64,000 nt of DNA from Micromonospora marina (GTDB taxonomy: Bacteria > Actinomycetota > Actinomycetes > Mycobacteriales > Micromonosporaceae). A program made the translations under genes and the position numbers. The DNA lies in assembly GCF_900091565.1 (NCBI RefSeq), contig NZ_FMCV01000003.1, positions 1-64,000 on the forward strand. Reading direction: 5' to 3'. Position 1 is the stretch's first letter; each line of letters starts with the position of its first letter. Of this stretch, positions 49,142 to 57,921 are shown one piece after another. The notes below the pieces were generated by a model. That model saw only the letters and a list, made by a program, of their open reading frames with translations, did not search any database and was not told where the DNA came from.

Positions 49142-50295
49142 CGGTTGCCCCGTCCGCCGCCACCGGTCAGGCCGCCGCCCGCCGGTCCGCCGCGCCCGCC
49201 GCCACCGGTGCTCGTCTCGGCGTCGCCGGTGCTGGGCAGCAGGACCCGGTCGCCCTCGGTCAGGCCGGAGGTGATCTCGACGAGTTGGTCGCCCCGCAGG
49301 CCCACCTCCACAGGGCGGACGACCGGGTCGCCGTTGTCCAGGACGGTCACGGTGTTCCGGTTGCCGGCGCCGGTGACCGCGAGAGCCGACACCGCGACGA
49401 CGTTCTCGGCCGTGTCGAGGGTGACGGTGACCTGCACGCTCTGGCCGGGCCGGGCGGCGTCGGGACGGTCCTTCAGGCTCAGGGTGACGCCGTAGGTCAC
49501 CACGTCGTTGGCGGTGGTGGCGTTCGGGTCGATCGCGGCGAGCGTCGCCTGCGCGGTGGTGCCGGGCAGCGCGTTCCAGCTGACCGTGGCGGGCATGCCC
49601 GCCTTGAGCCGGGTCGCGTCGGCCTCGGGGACGGCGGCGGAGACCTCCAGCCGGGTCAGGTCGGCGATCTGCACGAGTCCCTCGCCTCCCGTACCGGACG
49701 GCGTGCTTGCGGCCCCGGAGGTGCCGCCGCCGGTGGCCGCGCCGCCCGCCGAAGTGCCGGAGTCCCCGACGCTGCCGTTGACGGCGACCACGGTGCCCGC
49801 GATCGGCGCGGTCAGGGTGGTGCCGTCGACCTTCTCCCGCGCAGCGGCGACCTTCAGCTCCGCCTGGGTCACCGCCGCCTCCGCCTGGGTGGTGGAACCC
49901 TCCGTCTCCGCCGCCCGGTCCGCCGCGTCCCGCGCCGCATCGAGGTCGGCGTCCGCCGCCGCGAGCTCCCGCTTCGCGGCCGAGGCGTCGACCCGGGCCA
50001 GCACCTGGCCCTTCTTCACCGGGTCGCCGACGGCGACGGCGATCTCCGTGATCGTCCCGGCGGTGGCGAAGGTCGCGCTCGCGGTCGTCGCGCTGCGCAC
50101 CGATCCGGGTACGGAGACCGCGGACGTCACCGTCGCACGGCTGACCGGCACCGTCCGGGCCTCGCCGGTGGTCGCGGTCTCCGGTGCGCTGAACGCGGTG
50201 TGCGCCCAGCCGCCGGCGAGCAGCACCGCTGCGGCGAGGCCGGTGTTGACGAGCAGGGACGGGCCGCGGGCAGGGATGAGTCGTCGCAGACGCAT
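49138..50295 (-). CDS. MacA/HlyD-type efflux adaptor protein, copy 1
   Basis: A 385-residue membrane-fusion protein. One N-terminal helix (about 13-35) is followed by a barrel-sandwich (GTITEIAVAVGDPVKKGQVLA, then TTLTAPIAGTVVAVNGSVGD) around a short coiled-coil hairpin, and then beta-barrel domains. A Gly-rich C-terminal tail ends it. In Gram-positives such adaptors couple MacB-like pumps to the wall. It overlaps the ATPase gene. CTCCSAG boxes lie 24-63 bases upstream. Confidence 0.92.
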   Translation of the reverse strand: MRLRRLIPARGPSLLVNTGLAAAVLLAGGWAHTAFSAPETATTGEARTVPVSRATVTSAVSVPGSVRSATTASATFATAGTITEIAVAVGDPVKKGQVLARVDASAAKRELAAADADLDAARDAADRAAETEGSTTQAEAAVTQAELKVAAAREKVDGTTLTAPIAGTVVAVNGSVGDSGTSAGGAATGGGTSGAASTPSGTGGEGLVQIADLTRLEVSAAVPEADATRLKAGMPATVSWNALPGTTAQATLAAIDPNATTANDVVTYGVTLSLKDRPDAARPGQSVQVTVTLDTAENVVAVSALAVTGAGNRNTVTVLDNGDPVVRPVEVGLRGDQLVEITSGLTEGDRVLLPSTGDAETSTGGGGRGGPAGGGLTGGGGRGNR

Positions 50296-50318
50296 GCCCG
50301 ACAGCCTTCAGGTGGCGG

Positions 50319-50358
50319 CTCGGAGCGGACCCGGCGCCACCTCGGAGCCGGCTGGGAG
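50319..50358 (-). promoter_or_regulatory. Response-regulator box before the exporter operon
   Basis: On the plus strand CTCGGAG (50341-50347), 4 bases, CTGGGAG (50352-50358) form an 11-bp-pitch repeat. One more CTCGGAG lies exactly two pitches away at 50319-50325. The proximal unit is 24 bases before the adaptor start at 50295. Confidence 0.6.
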
Positions 50359-50370
50359 TCGGGCGGCGGG

Positions 50371-51936
50371 TCAGCTGTGCGTGGTGCGCAGCAGGTCGAC
50401 CAGCTCGCCGCGGTCGGCATCGGGGACCGAGGGCAGCAGGACCCGGAAGGTGGCCCCCCGGCCGGGGGCGGTGAGCAGTTCGACCCGGCCCCCGTGTCCC
50501 CGCACGAGGGCCGCCACGATGGACAGGCCGAGGCCGGACCCGCCGCTGCCGCGGGTCCGGCTCGGATCGGCGCGGTAGAGCCGCTCGAAGACCCGTACGG
50601 CCTGGTCGGCCGCGAGGCCGGGCCCGTCGTCGGTCACCTCCAGCACCGCGGCCGGCGTTGCGGCGGGCAGCGGATCTCCCACGGCCGCGACGGGCGGCGG
50701 TCCGGCCGGTGCACGGCGCAGCAGCCCGGTGCGGACCGTCACGCGGGCCTGCGGTGGTGTGTGCTGCAGGGCGTTGTTGAGCAGGTTGGCGACCACCTGG
50801 CGCAGCCGGTGCTCGTCGCCGGTGACCATCACCGGTTCGAACCCGTCGCCGTCGAGGGCGGCCAGGCGGATCCGGCGTCGGGGCGCGCGGGCGTGCGCGT
50901 CGCGGACGCTGTCGGCGGCGACGCCCAGCAGGTCGACCGGCTGTTCCCGCAGAGGGCGTTCGTGGTCGAGCTGGGCGAGCAGCAGGAGGTCTTCGACGAG
51001 CAGACCCATCCGCGCGGCCTCGGCCTCGATCCGGGCCATCGTTCCGTCCAGCTCCGGGCCCGGTGGGGTGCCGCCCCGGCGGTACAGCTCGGCGAACCCA
51101 CGGATGGAGGTCAGCGGCGTCCGCAGCTCGTGCGAGGCGTCAGCGATGAACTGCCGCAGCCGCCGCTCCGACTCACGGCGCGCGGCGACCTCGGTGGAGA
51201 TCCGGTCCAGCATAAGATTGAGCGCCCCGCCGAGCCGGCCGGGCTCGGTGTGCGGATCGGCGTCGGGCACCCGGCGGGACAGGTTTCCCCCGGTGATCTG
51301 GGCCGTGATCTGCTCCATCCGGGTCAGCGGCCGGAGTCCGAGCCGGACCACCACCGCGGCGAGCGACGCCAGCAGCAGCAGGACGACCACGATCACGACC
51401 GCGTCGATCAGCAGCAGAAGGTCGGTGGTCTCCTCGACCTCGCGCAGCGACACCGCCAGCACCGCGATGCCCCGGTCGTCGCCGCGCTCGACCACCAGGA
51501 CCCGCCAGGCGGCCGCGTCGTCGGCGGCCCCGACGGTGTACGGGCGGGTGCCGGCGGCCCGGGCGACCAGCCTGTCGTACGGCTCGACCATCGGCACCGT
51601 GGCCGACTCGTCGGAGCGCCGGACGTCCTGCAGGTTGCCGTCCGGGCCGTACAGCAGCACCACCTGCTCCGGCCCGAGCCGGGCGCGCGGCAGCACCCGG
51701 GTGCGCTCGTGCGGGTCGTAGGACGGGGCGGCGTCCCGGGTGAAGGGCCGGCTGACCGTGCTGAGCTGCTCGTCGATCCGGTCGGTGAGGGTCCGGCGCA
51801 GCAGCACCAGCCCGGCCGCGTTCGCCAGGACCAGCGCGAGCGCGGTCAGCGCCGCCACCACCACGACCAGCCGGGACCGCAGGGTCCAGCGTCCCCACCG
51901 GCGCAACCGCCGCCGGGCGGCGCGGCGGCTACCCAC
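50371..51936 (-). CDS. Sensor histidine kinase (MprB/CseC/BaeS-like)
   Basis: A 521-residue two-helix sensor. The first membrane helix is near 23-46 and the second near 175-200, enclosing a sensor domain of about 130 residues. HAMP (LRPLTRMEQITAQITGG) and HisKA (FIADASHELRTPLTSIRGFA with the phospho-histidine) follow, then an HATPase with the N box LNNALQHTPP and the G box TRGSGGSGLGLSIV. It overlaps the response-regulator gene by 8 bases. It most likely reports envelope stress and controls the neighbouring pump. Confidence 0.93.
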   Translation of the reverse strand: MGSRRAARRRLRRWGRWTLRSRLVVVVAALTALALVLANAAGLVLLRRTLTDRIDEQLSTVSRPFTRDAAPSYDPHERTRVLPRARLGPEQVVLLYGPDGNLQDVRRSDESATVPMVEPYDRLVARAAGTRPYTVGAADDAAAWRVLVVERGDDRGIAVLAVSLREVEETTDLLLLIDAVVIVVVLLLLASLAAVVVRLGLRPLTRMEQITAQITGGNLSRRVPDADPHTEPGRLGGALNLMLDRISTEVAARRESERRLRQFIADASHELRTPLTSIRGFAELYRRGGTPPGPELDGTMARIEAEAARMGLLVEDLLLLAQLDHERPLREQPVDLLGVAADSVRDAHARAPRRRIRLAALDGDGFEPVMVTGDEHRLRQVVANLLNNALQHTPPQARVTVRTGLLRRAPAGPPPVAAVGDPLPAATPAAVLEVTDDGPGLAADQAVRVFERLYRADPSRTRGSGGSGLGLSIVAALVRGHGGRVELLTAPGRGATFRVLLPSVPDADRGELVDLLRTTHS

Positions 51937-52648
51937 CGTCGTCCGGTCCCGGACGCGGCAACCGCAGCGTGTAGCCGACGCCGCGTACGGTGTGCACCAG
52001 CGGCGGTGCCTGTACGTCGATCTTCCTGCGCAGGTAGTAGATGTACGACTCGACGATGCGTCCGTCGCCGCCGAAGTCGTAGTTCCACACCCGGTCGAGG
52101 ATCTGCGCCTTGCTGACCACCCGGCCGGCGTTGACCATCAGGTACCGCAGCAGGTTGAACTCCGTCGGCGACAGCTCGACCACCCGGCCGGCCCGGCGTA
52201 CCTCGTGGGCGTCCTCGTCCAGCTCCAGGTCGGCGTAGCGCAGCACGCCGTCCGGTGCCGGCGCGTCGTCGGCGCGGCTGCGGCGCAGGATCGCCCGGAT
52301 CCGCAGCACCACCTCCTCCAGGCTGAACGGCTTGGTCACGTAGTCGTCCGCCCCGACGGTCAGCCCGGAGATGCGGTCCTCCACAGTGCCCCGCGCGGTG
52401 AGGAACAGAACCGGCACCCCGGCGCCCGCACCGCGCAGCCGCCGGGCGACCTGGAAGCCGTCGAGGTCGGGCAGCATCACGTCGAGCACCACCAGGTCCG
52501 GGTCGAACTCCTCGGCCATGGTCAACGCCTCATGGCCGCCGCCGGCCACCCGGACGTCGAACTCGACCAGTCGCAGCGTCGCCGACAACAGGGCACGGAT
52601 GTTCTCCTCGTCGTCGACGACGAGCACACGGGTACGGCGATCGGACAC
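51929..52648 (-). CDS. OmpR/PhoB-type response regulator
   Basis: A 239-residue protein. The receiver domain shows DDEE near residues 12-15, the phospho-acceptor D56 in VVLDVMLPDLDG and the lysine in VTKPFS. The winged-helix effector includes ELSPTEFNLLRYLMVNAGRV and YIYYLRRKIDVQ. GTG 52648 is preferred; an in-frame extension further upstream is Ser/Pro-rich and would cover its own operator. CTCCSAG boxes precede it and the two pump units, so it is probably autoregulated. Confidence 0.93.
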   Translation of the reverse strand: MSDRRTRVLVVDDEENIRALLSATLRLVEFDVRVAGGGHEALTMAEEFDPDLVVLDVMLPDLDGFQVARRLRGAGAGVPVLFLTARGTVEDRISGLTVGADDYVTKPFSLEEVVLRIRAILRRSRADDAPAPDGVLRYADLELDEDAHEVRRAGRVVELSPTEFNLLRYLMVNAGRVVSKAQILDRVWNYDFGGDGRIVESYIYYLRRKIDVQAPPLVHTVRGVGYTLRLPRPGPDDGG

Positions 52649-52672
52649 GGTTGCCAGGTCTATCCGGGCAAC

Positions 52673-52690
52673 CTCGGAGCGAGCTGGGAG
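52673..52690 (-). promoter_or_regulatory. Autoregulatory response-regulator box
   Basis: CTCGGAG (52673-52679), CGAG, CTGGGAG (52684-52690) on the plus strand form an 11-bp-pitch direct repeat whose proximal unit is 25 bases before the regulator start, matching the spacing at the other two units. Confidence 0.6.
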
Positions 52691-52715
52691 CGACCTGTCC
52701 CCGAGCTGAGCGGGA

Positions 52716-54083
52716 TCATCCGGTGGCGAGGACCAGGTCGCCCTCGGCGAGACCGGACCTGATCTCCACGAACTGGTCCCCCCGGACACCGGTCACGACG
52801 GCGCGCGGTTCGGCCGCCCCGGCGAGCAGGACGGTGGCTGATCCATCCGAACGCACCCGGACCGCGCCGGCCGGTACGCGCAGCACGTCGGTGACGGTGG
52901 CGATCCGGATCCGCACGGCGGCGCTCTGCCCGATCAGCAGGTCGTCCGGAGCGTCGTCCAGCGCGAGCCGGACCCCGAACCGGACCACCTGACCGTCGTT
53001 GGCGCCCACCGGGTCCAACTGGACCACCTCGGCCGCCAGGTCGGTCCCGGACCGCCCGGCCGGGGTCACCGTGGCGGTCTGCCCCACCGCGATCCGCCCG
53101 GCGTCGGCCTCCGGAAAGGTCGCCGTGACCTGCATCCCGTCGACGACCGCCAGTTCGACGAAGCGCGCACCCGCTGACACCCGGGCTCCCACCGGCCCGG
53201 CCACCGACAGCACCCGGCCGTCGACCGGCGCGGTGATTGTCGTACCGGCCAGCCGGTCCTCCGCCTCGGCGAGGGCCAGCTGCGCGGCGGTCACCTGCTG
53301 GTGCGCCCGCAGCAGCGGGTCGGCACCCGCGTCGGCGCCGCCCGGCCTCGAACCACCGGGCTGCGCCAGGCAGCCCGGATCCGCCGGAGCCGGAGCCGTC
53401 GCAGTGGCCACCGGCCCGTTCCTGGTGCCGCCCGGCGACGGCTCGGCGGGGGAGCCCGGCGATCCCGTGGGAGCCGGGTCGGCCGACGGCGCGGGGGAGT
53501 GCGAGGGCTGTTCGGAGCCGGTTCCCGGGTTGGGTGATCCCGTGTCGCCCGGGGACGTCGTCCGGACGGTGTCGCCCGTCGCGGCGGCGGCAGCCGCACC
53601 TCCCGCGCCGCCGCCCGGCGCGGCCGCGGCGGGCGACGTGGCGCAGGCGGGGGTGTCCGGCTCCTCCTCGGCCTCGAGGTCGTCGAGCGCGGCCCGCGCG
53701 TCGGCCAGGGCCTGCTCCGTGCGCGTCACCTCGGCGCGGGCCTCGCCGTCGTCGAGGACCGCCAGCACCTGACCGACGGTGACGTCGACCCCTGGACGGA
53801 CCCGGACCTCGGTCACGGTGCCGGCCGCGGTGAACGCGAGTCCACGGTCGGCCGAGGGTCGTACCGAGCCGGTCGCCGCGACCGCCGAGGTCACCTCTCC
53901 CCGTTCCACCCGTACGGTCGCCGCCGGGGCCGCGGTCCGGTCGGCCCCGCCGGACAACGCGGCCGCGCCCACCGCGGCGGTGACCGCGACCAGTACGGCG
54001 GTGGTGGCGGCGGGTACCGGCCGGCGCCGGATCGCCCGCCACACGTGCAGGTGGAAGCCCATGGCTGGCGATCGTCGACCCAT
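52716..54083 (-). CDS. MacA/HlyD-type efflux adaptor protein, copy 2
   Basis: A 455-residue membrane-fusion protein. One N-terminal helix (about 22-45) is followed by lipoyl-like halves (GTVTEVRVRPGVDVTVGQVLA and TTITAPVDGRVLSVAGPVGA). These are separated by a coiled-coil stretch broken by an insert of about 110 residues rich in Gly, Ala, Pro, Ser and Thr with two cysteines. The C-terminal barrel domain ends GVRGDQFVEIRSGLAEGDLV, very like copy 1, so the two are paralogues. It has no pump gene of its own and may share the one at 47-49 kb. The start at 54083 has AGGAA close by; 54062 is an alternative. Confidence 0.88.
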   Translation of the reverse strand: MGRRSPAMGFHLHVWRAIRRRPVPAATTAVLVAVTAAVGAAALSGGADRTAAPAATVRVERGEVTSAVAATGSVRPSADRGLAFTAAGTVTEVRVRPGVDVTVGQVLAVLDDGEARAEVTRTEQALADARAALDDLEAEEEPDTPACATSPAAAAPGGGAGGAAAAAATGDTVRTTSPGDTGSPNPGTGSEQPSHSPAPSADPAPTGSPGSPAEPSPGGTRNGPVATATAPAPADPGCLAQPGGSRPGGADAGADPLLRAHQQVTAAQLALAEAEDRLAGTTITAPVDGRVLSVAGPVGARVSAGARFVELAVVDGMQVTATFPEADAGRIAVGQTATVTPAGRSGTDLAAEVVQLDPVGANDGQVVRFGVRLALDDAPDDLLIGQSAAVRIRIATVTDVLRVPAGAVRVRSDGSATVLLAGAAEPRAVVTGVRGDQFVEIRSGLAEGDLVLATG

Positions 54084-54108
54084 TTCCTGACAGTGGGCTC
54101 GGCCGTAC

Positions 54109-54151
54109 CTCGGAGTTACCTCACAGCCCGGTGTTCCGAGGTGACTCCCAG
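54109..54151. promoter_or_regulatory. Response-regulator boxes in the adaptor-2/lipoprotein divergent region
   Basis: CTCGGAG (54109-54115), TTAC, CTCACAG (54120-54126) face the adaptor gene, with the proximal unit 26 bases from its start. TTCCGAG (54134-54140), GTGA, CTCCCAG (54145-54151) is the same repeat in the other orientation, facing the lipoprotein gene. Confidence 0.6.
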
Positions 54152-54238
54152 GCCCGTCGGAGCCGCGCCGGAGGTTTGTCGTCTCTGCTGACCCGTCGTG
54201 CGGGCGTGGGTCCGCACCCGAGACCCGAGGAGAGTCAG

Positions 54239-54667
54239 ATGCCCCGCATCCATCGACGACCGGCCCTGACCGTGGCGGTCGGCGTCACCCTGCTCGCGCT
54301 CGCGGCCGGCTGCGGCGGCAAGCCGGTGGCCGAGCAGTCGCAGCCGGCCCAGCCGCCGGTCGGCGGGCTGGCCGCGTACGCGGCATGCCTGCGCGAGCAG
54401 GGCATCGACGTACCCGAGGAGCTGCCCTCGGCCCGGCCCGGCCGCAGCGGACAGGCGGACCCGAGCGCCCGACCGACGACCCGGCCCTCCGCCCGGCCTT
54501 CCGCCCGGCCTTCCGCCCGGCCCTCCGGTCAGCCGGGCGACGGGAACCGCCAGGGCGGCGGGCCGGAGGCGCTCCGTCCGGCCGATGTCGACGACGCCAC
54601 CTGGGCGAGTGCCCAGCAGGCGTGCGAGGGCTCCCGTCCGCAGGGCGGCCGGCGCGGCGAGGGCTGA
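54239..54667 (+). CDS. Small lipoprotein with ARPS repeats
   Basis: A 142-residue lipoprotein. The lipobox is LAAGC (C24). A conserved-looking region, LAAYAACLREQGIDVPEEL, resembles the short domain of other actinobacterial efflux-associated lipoproteins. A low-complexity segment follows with four ARPS units (DNA repeats at about 54487-54530) and then a final ADVDDATWASAQQACEG. GAGGAGAG precedes ATG 54239. It diverges from adaptor 2 under the same boxes and may be a periplasmic or wall-side accessory of the pump. Confidence 0.8.
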   Translation: MPRIHRRPALTVAVGVTLLALAAGCGGKPVAEQSQPAQPPVGGLAAYAACLREQGIDVPEELPSARPGRSGQADPSARPTTRPSARPSARPSARPSGQPGDGNRQGGGPEALRPADVDDATWASAQQACEGSRPQGGRRGEG

Positions 54668-54744
54668 CCCCGGGCGCAGGGCCGGGGCAGATGAGTGCCG
54701 GGGCGACGAAACCTTCCACGACGGCGCGGAGTGTCTGTCTGCGA

Positions 54745-54776
54745 GCCGCCCGGCCGACAGAACCCGGCCGGGCGGC
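54745..54776. terminator. Terminator after the lipoprotein gene
   Basis: GCCGCCCGGCCG (54745-54756) pairs perfectly over 12 bases with CGGCCGGGCGGC (54765-54776). Confidence 0.75.
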
Positions 54777-54951
54777 GATCACCCCCGTACCGGAAGGATC
54801 TCCATGTCAAGGATCACCCGTCCCGGCCTGACCGCTGCGGCCTGCCTGGGCAGCTCGACGGCGAGTTGGGAGCGGGACATGGTCACCGCGACCGAGGGTA
54901 CCGGCGGTCAGTTCGGCTACGACGTGGCCGGCATCTCCGGATCGGGTTGCG

Positions 54952-55240
54952 GTGGTGGCTCGCGAGGCCGGCGTCAGCTGGCCGGGGGTCGACCTCGAAG
55001 CGGCGATTGCGGAGGTCCGGCCCGACTTCCTGGACATCTGCACGCCGCCGACCACCCACGGCGAGCTGATCCGGCTCGCGGTCGACCGCGGGCTGCCGGT
55101 GCTCTGCCAGAAGCCGCTCGCGCCGACCGTGGCGGCCGCCGCCGAGCTGGCGGACCTGGCGCACCGGCACGGCGTGCCGCTCGTGGTCAACGAGAACTGG
55201 CCGGCAGCCGTGGGACCGGGAGGTGAAGCGGCTGATCGAC
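54952..55240 (+). pseudogene. Remnant of a Gfo/Idh/MocA sugar oxidoreductase
   Basis: The frame reads PDFLDICTPPTTHGELIRLA, then GLPVLCQKPLAPTVAAAAEL and RHGVPLVVNENW. This includes the family's catalytic-region motif CxKP (here QKPLA) and the strand after it. A frameshift then leads to WDREVKRLIDD, the expected next helix. The Rossmann N-terminus and the C-terminal half are missing. It is dead DNA, about 0.3 kb. Confidence 0.65.
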
Positions 55241-55339
55241 GACGTGTACTCGGCCGGCGGGGTCGAGGCCGGCCGGTCGGCCGACACCGCGTACCGGTAC
55301 CGGGGAGGCGGCCACCGCCCGGGCCTCTGGGCGCTGGTG

Positions 55340-55690
55340 GGACGCGCCGACCAGGAGGACGCCGTCGGCCCCGCCGGTGAGAAGGTAGCTTTCGATGCCG
55401 GCCAGATCGTCCCGCGTCGCGGTCAGGATCGGCATGGGGAAGCCGGGTATGGACAGTTCCTCCTCCGTGCCGGCGGCCAGTCGCGCGAAGAACGGGTCGG
55501 CGAACACCCGTGCGGTCGGCTCGCAGATCACCAGGGCGACCACCGGCGGCTTGCGCAGGCCGTGCTGTCGGACGGTCGGCTGCGCGCGCATCATGCTCCG
55601 GCTCGATGTCGGGTACCGGGCGGTCGGCCGCCGTTCGTGGACAGGCGGGCGCGTCCGCGGCGCGACGAGCCCGGCGTTGGAGAGGGTGGG
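55340..55690 (-). pseudogene. Remnant of a LacI-family regulator
   Basis: A minus-strand frame reads VVALVICEPTARVFADPFFA, then RLAAGTEEELSIPGFPMPIL and GADGVLLVGASHQRPE. This is the first half of the LacI sugar-binding domain. Upstream, TLSNAGLVAPRTR resembles a broken helix-turn-helix tail. There is no start and no C-terminal half. It lies back to back with the sugar-oxidoreductase remnant, so a whole sugar-use locus has decayed here. Confidence 0.6.
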
Positions 55691-55875
55691 ACGCAGGTCT
55701 CGTCGCGGGGCGCTTACGTCCCGGTGGCGGGGCGTGGCCCGACTCCGCCGGAATCACCGAAGCGTGGCACGGCCGGCGAGGACTGGCCTCGACCGGTGGT
55801 ACCCGGCGTCCCGGGCCCGGCGGTACGGCACGGCCCGCGCGTCACACGACTGGACGCGGCGACCCACATCCTGCG

Positions 55876-55901
55876 TATGATTGTCGATGGAAGCGCTCCC
55901 A
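55876..55901 (+). promoter_or_regulatory. CebR-type operator at the cellulase promoter
   Basis: TGGAAGCGCTCCCA (55888-55901) differs by one base from the perfect palindrome TGGGAGCGCTCCCA, the known CebR/CelR site that represses cellulose genes until cellobiose is present. TATGAT (55876-55881) is the likely -10, so the operator covers the transcript start. Confidence 0.75.
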
Positions 55902-55936
55902 ATCGCACCGCCAACACCACCACCAAAGGACAAGGC

Positions 55937-57919
55937 ATGTCTGCGAAGAGATCCATGCGCGTCGTCGCGCTCGCGGCCTGTGTCGTCGTCGGGCTGTCAG
56001 CCCCGGCAACGGTATCGGCGGCGCCCCCGCCCCGAGCGGCACTGCCACCGGCGGCCGACAGCGCGGCACCCACCGAGGACTGGCTGCACACCGAAGGCAA
56101 CAAGATCGTCGACGAGGCCGGCAACCAGGTCTGGCTCACCGGGGTCAACTGGTTCGGCTTCAACGCCACCGAGCGGGTCTTCCACGGCCTGTGGAACGGC
56201 AACATCGAGACCATCACCCGGCAGATGGCCGAGCGCGGCATCAACATCGTCCGGGTGCCGATCTCTACCCAGTTGCTGCTGGAGTGGAAGGCCGGCCAGA
56301 CGGTGATGCCGAACGTCAACCTGTCGGCCAACCCGGAGCTGGCCGGGATGAACAACCTGCAGATCTTCGACCACTGGCTCGAGCTGTGCGAGAAGTACGG
56401 CCTGAAGGTCATGCTCGACGTGCACAGCGCCGAGGCCGACAACTCCGGCCACATCTACCCGGTGTGGTGGAAGGGCACCATCACCCCGGAGAAGTTCTAC
56501 CAGGGCTGGGAATGGGTCACCGCCCGGTACAAGACCAACGACACCATCGTCGCGATGGACATCAAGAACGAACCGCACGGCCAGCCGAACGAGTCCCCGC
56601 GGGCGAAGTGGGACGGCAGCACGGACGTCGACAACTTCAAGCACGCGTGTGAGACGGCGGGCCGGCGGATCCTGGCGATCAACCCGAAGGTCCTGATCCT
56701 GTGTGAGGGGATCGAAACGTATCCCCGGCCCGGCAAGACATGGGAGTCGCCGAAGACCAACCCCGACCTGAGCCCGAACTACTTCAACAACTGGTGGGGC
56801 GGGAACCTGCGCGGGGCGAGGGAGTTCCCGGTCGACCTCGGCGCGAACCAGGATCAGCTCGTGTACTCGCCGCACGACTACGGACCGCTGGTGTACGAGC
56901 AGCCGTGGTTCCAGGGCGACTTCGACAAGACGTCGTTGACGAACGACGTGTGGCGGCCGAACTGGCTGTACCTGCACGAGGACGACACCGCGCCGCTGCT
57001 GATCGGTGAGTGGGGTGGCCGGCTCGGCCAGGACGCCCGGCAGGACAAGTGGCTCAAGGCGCTGCGGGACCTGATGGGCGAGTACAAGCTGCACCACACC
57101 TTCTGGTGCCTCAATCCCAACTCCGGCGACACCGGCGGCCTGCTGCTCGACGACTGGAAGACCTGGGACGAGACGAAGTACAACCAGATCCTCAAGCCGG
57201 TGCTCTGGCAGCACAACGGAAAGTTCGTCAGTCTCGACCACCAGGTTCGCCTCGGCGGTGCCGGCTCGACCACGAGCATCACCCTCACCGAGCGCTACGC
57301 CGGTGGCAGTGCGAACGACACCGTCGCGCCGACCGCCCCCGGCCGGCCCGCCGCCAGTGACGTCACCGCCAACGCCGCCACGCTGACCTGGGCCGCCGCC
57401 ACCGACAACGTCGGAGTCACCTCGTACGAGGTGCTGCGTGCCGTGGGCACCGCCCCCGCGACGGTGGTCGCCACGGTCTCCGGTACCAGCTACCGGGCGG
57501 GCAACCTCAGCGGCGACACGACGTACACCTTCACGGTGCGGGCCCGCGACGCCGCGGGTAATGTGTCGGCGCTCTCGCCGGCCAGAACCGTGACGACTCC
57601 GGCGGGCGGCAACGGTGGCGGCGGGTGCGCCGCCACGTACCAGCTGACCAACGCCTGGCAGGGCGGCTTCCAGGGCGACATCCAGGTGAAGAACACCGGT
57701 ACCGCACAGATCAACAGCTGGACCGTGACCTGGACGAACCCCTCCGGCACCACCATCTCGTCGGTCTGGAACGGGAAGTTGACCACCACCGGTGGCAAGA
57801 ACACGGTCAGCAACGAGCCGTACAACGGAAAGGTGGCACCGCAGGCCAGCACCACCTTCGGTTTCACCGGCACCGGTGCCGGCACCGCGCCGGCCGATCT
57901 GAGCTGCGCCGCGTCGTGA
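55937..57919 (+). CDS. Secreted GH5 cellulase with FN3 and CBM2 domains
   Basis: A 660-residue secreted enzyme. The signal peptide ends near residue 31 (TVSA/APP). The GH5 barrel (about 50-440) has the acid/base E212 in MDIKNEPHG and the nucleophile E358 in LIGEWGG. An FN3 domain (about 460-550, APTAPGRPAASDVTANAATL) and a C-terminal CBM2 (about 560-660, CAATYQLTNAWQGGFQGDIQ) follow. ATG 55937 has AAAGGACAAGG before it. It cleaves beta-1,4-glucan outside the cell and should be induced by cellobiose through CebR. Two strong hairpins follow. Confidence 0.95.
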   Translation: MSAKRSMRVVALAACVVVGLSAPATVSAAPPPRAALPPAADSAAPTEDWLHTEGNKIVDEAGNQVWLTGVNWFGFNATERVFHGLWNGNIETITRQMAERGINIVRVPISTQLLLEWKAGQTVMPNVNLSANPELAGMNNLQIFDHWLELCEKYGLKVMLDVHSAEADNSGHIYPVWWKGTITPEKFYQGWEWVTARYKTNDTIVAMDIKNEPHGQPNESPRAKWDGSTDVDNFKHACETAGRRILAINPKVLILCEGIETYPRPGKTWESPKTNPDLSPNYFNNWWGGNLRGAREFPVDLGANQDQLVYSPHDYGPLVYEQPWFQGDFDKTSLTNDVWRPNWLYLHEDDTAPLLIGEWGGRLGQDARQDKWLKALRDLMGEYKLHHTFWCLNPNSGDTGGLLLDDWKTWDETKYNQILKPVLWQHNGKFVSLDHQVRLGGAGSTTSITLTERYAGGSANDTVAPTAPGRPAASDVTANAATLTWAAATDNVGVTSYEVLRAVGTAPATVVATVSGTSYRAGNLSGDTTYTFTVRARDAAGNVSALSPARTVTTPAGGNGGGGCAATYQLTNAWQGGFQGDIQVKNTGTAQINSWTVTWTNPSGTTISSVWNGKLTTTGGKNTVSNEPYNGKVAPQASTTFGFTGTGAGTAPADLSCAAS

Positions 57920-57921
57920 CC

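Noticed and set aside
49285-52116. A 943-codon plus-strand open frame over the efflux locus
   Set aside because: It lies antisense to the adaptor, kinase and regulator genes, whose domains are complete, and its own translation shows no domain.
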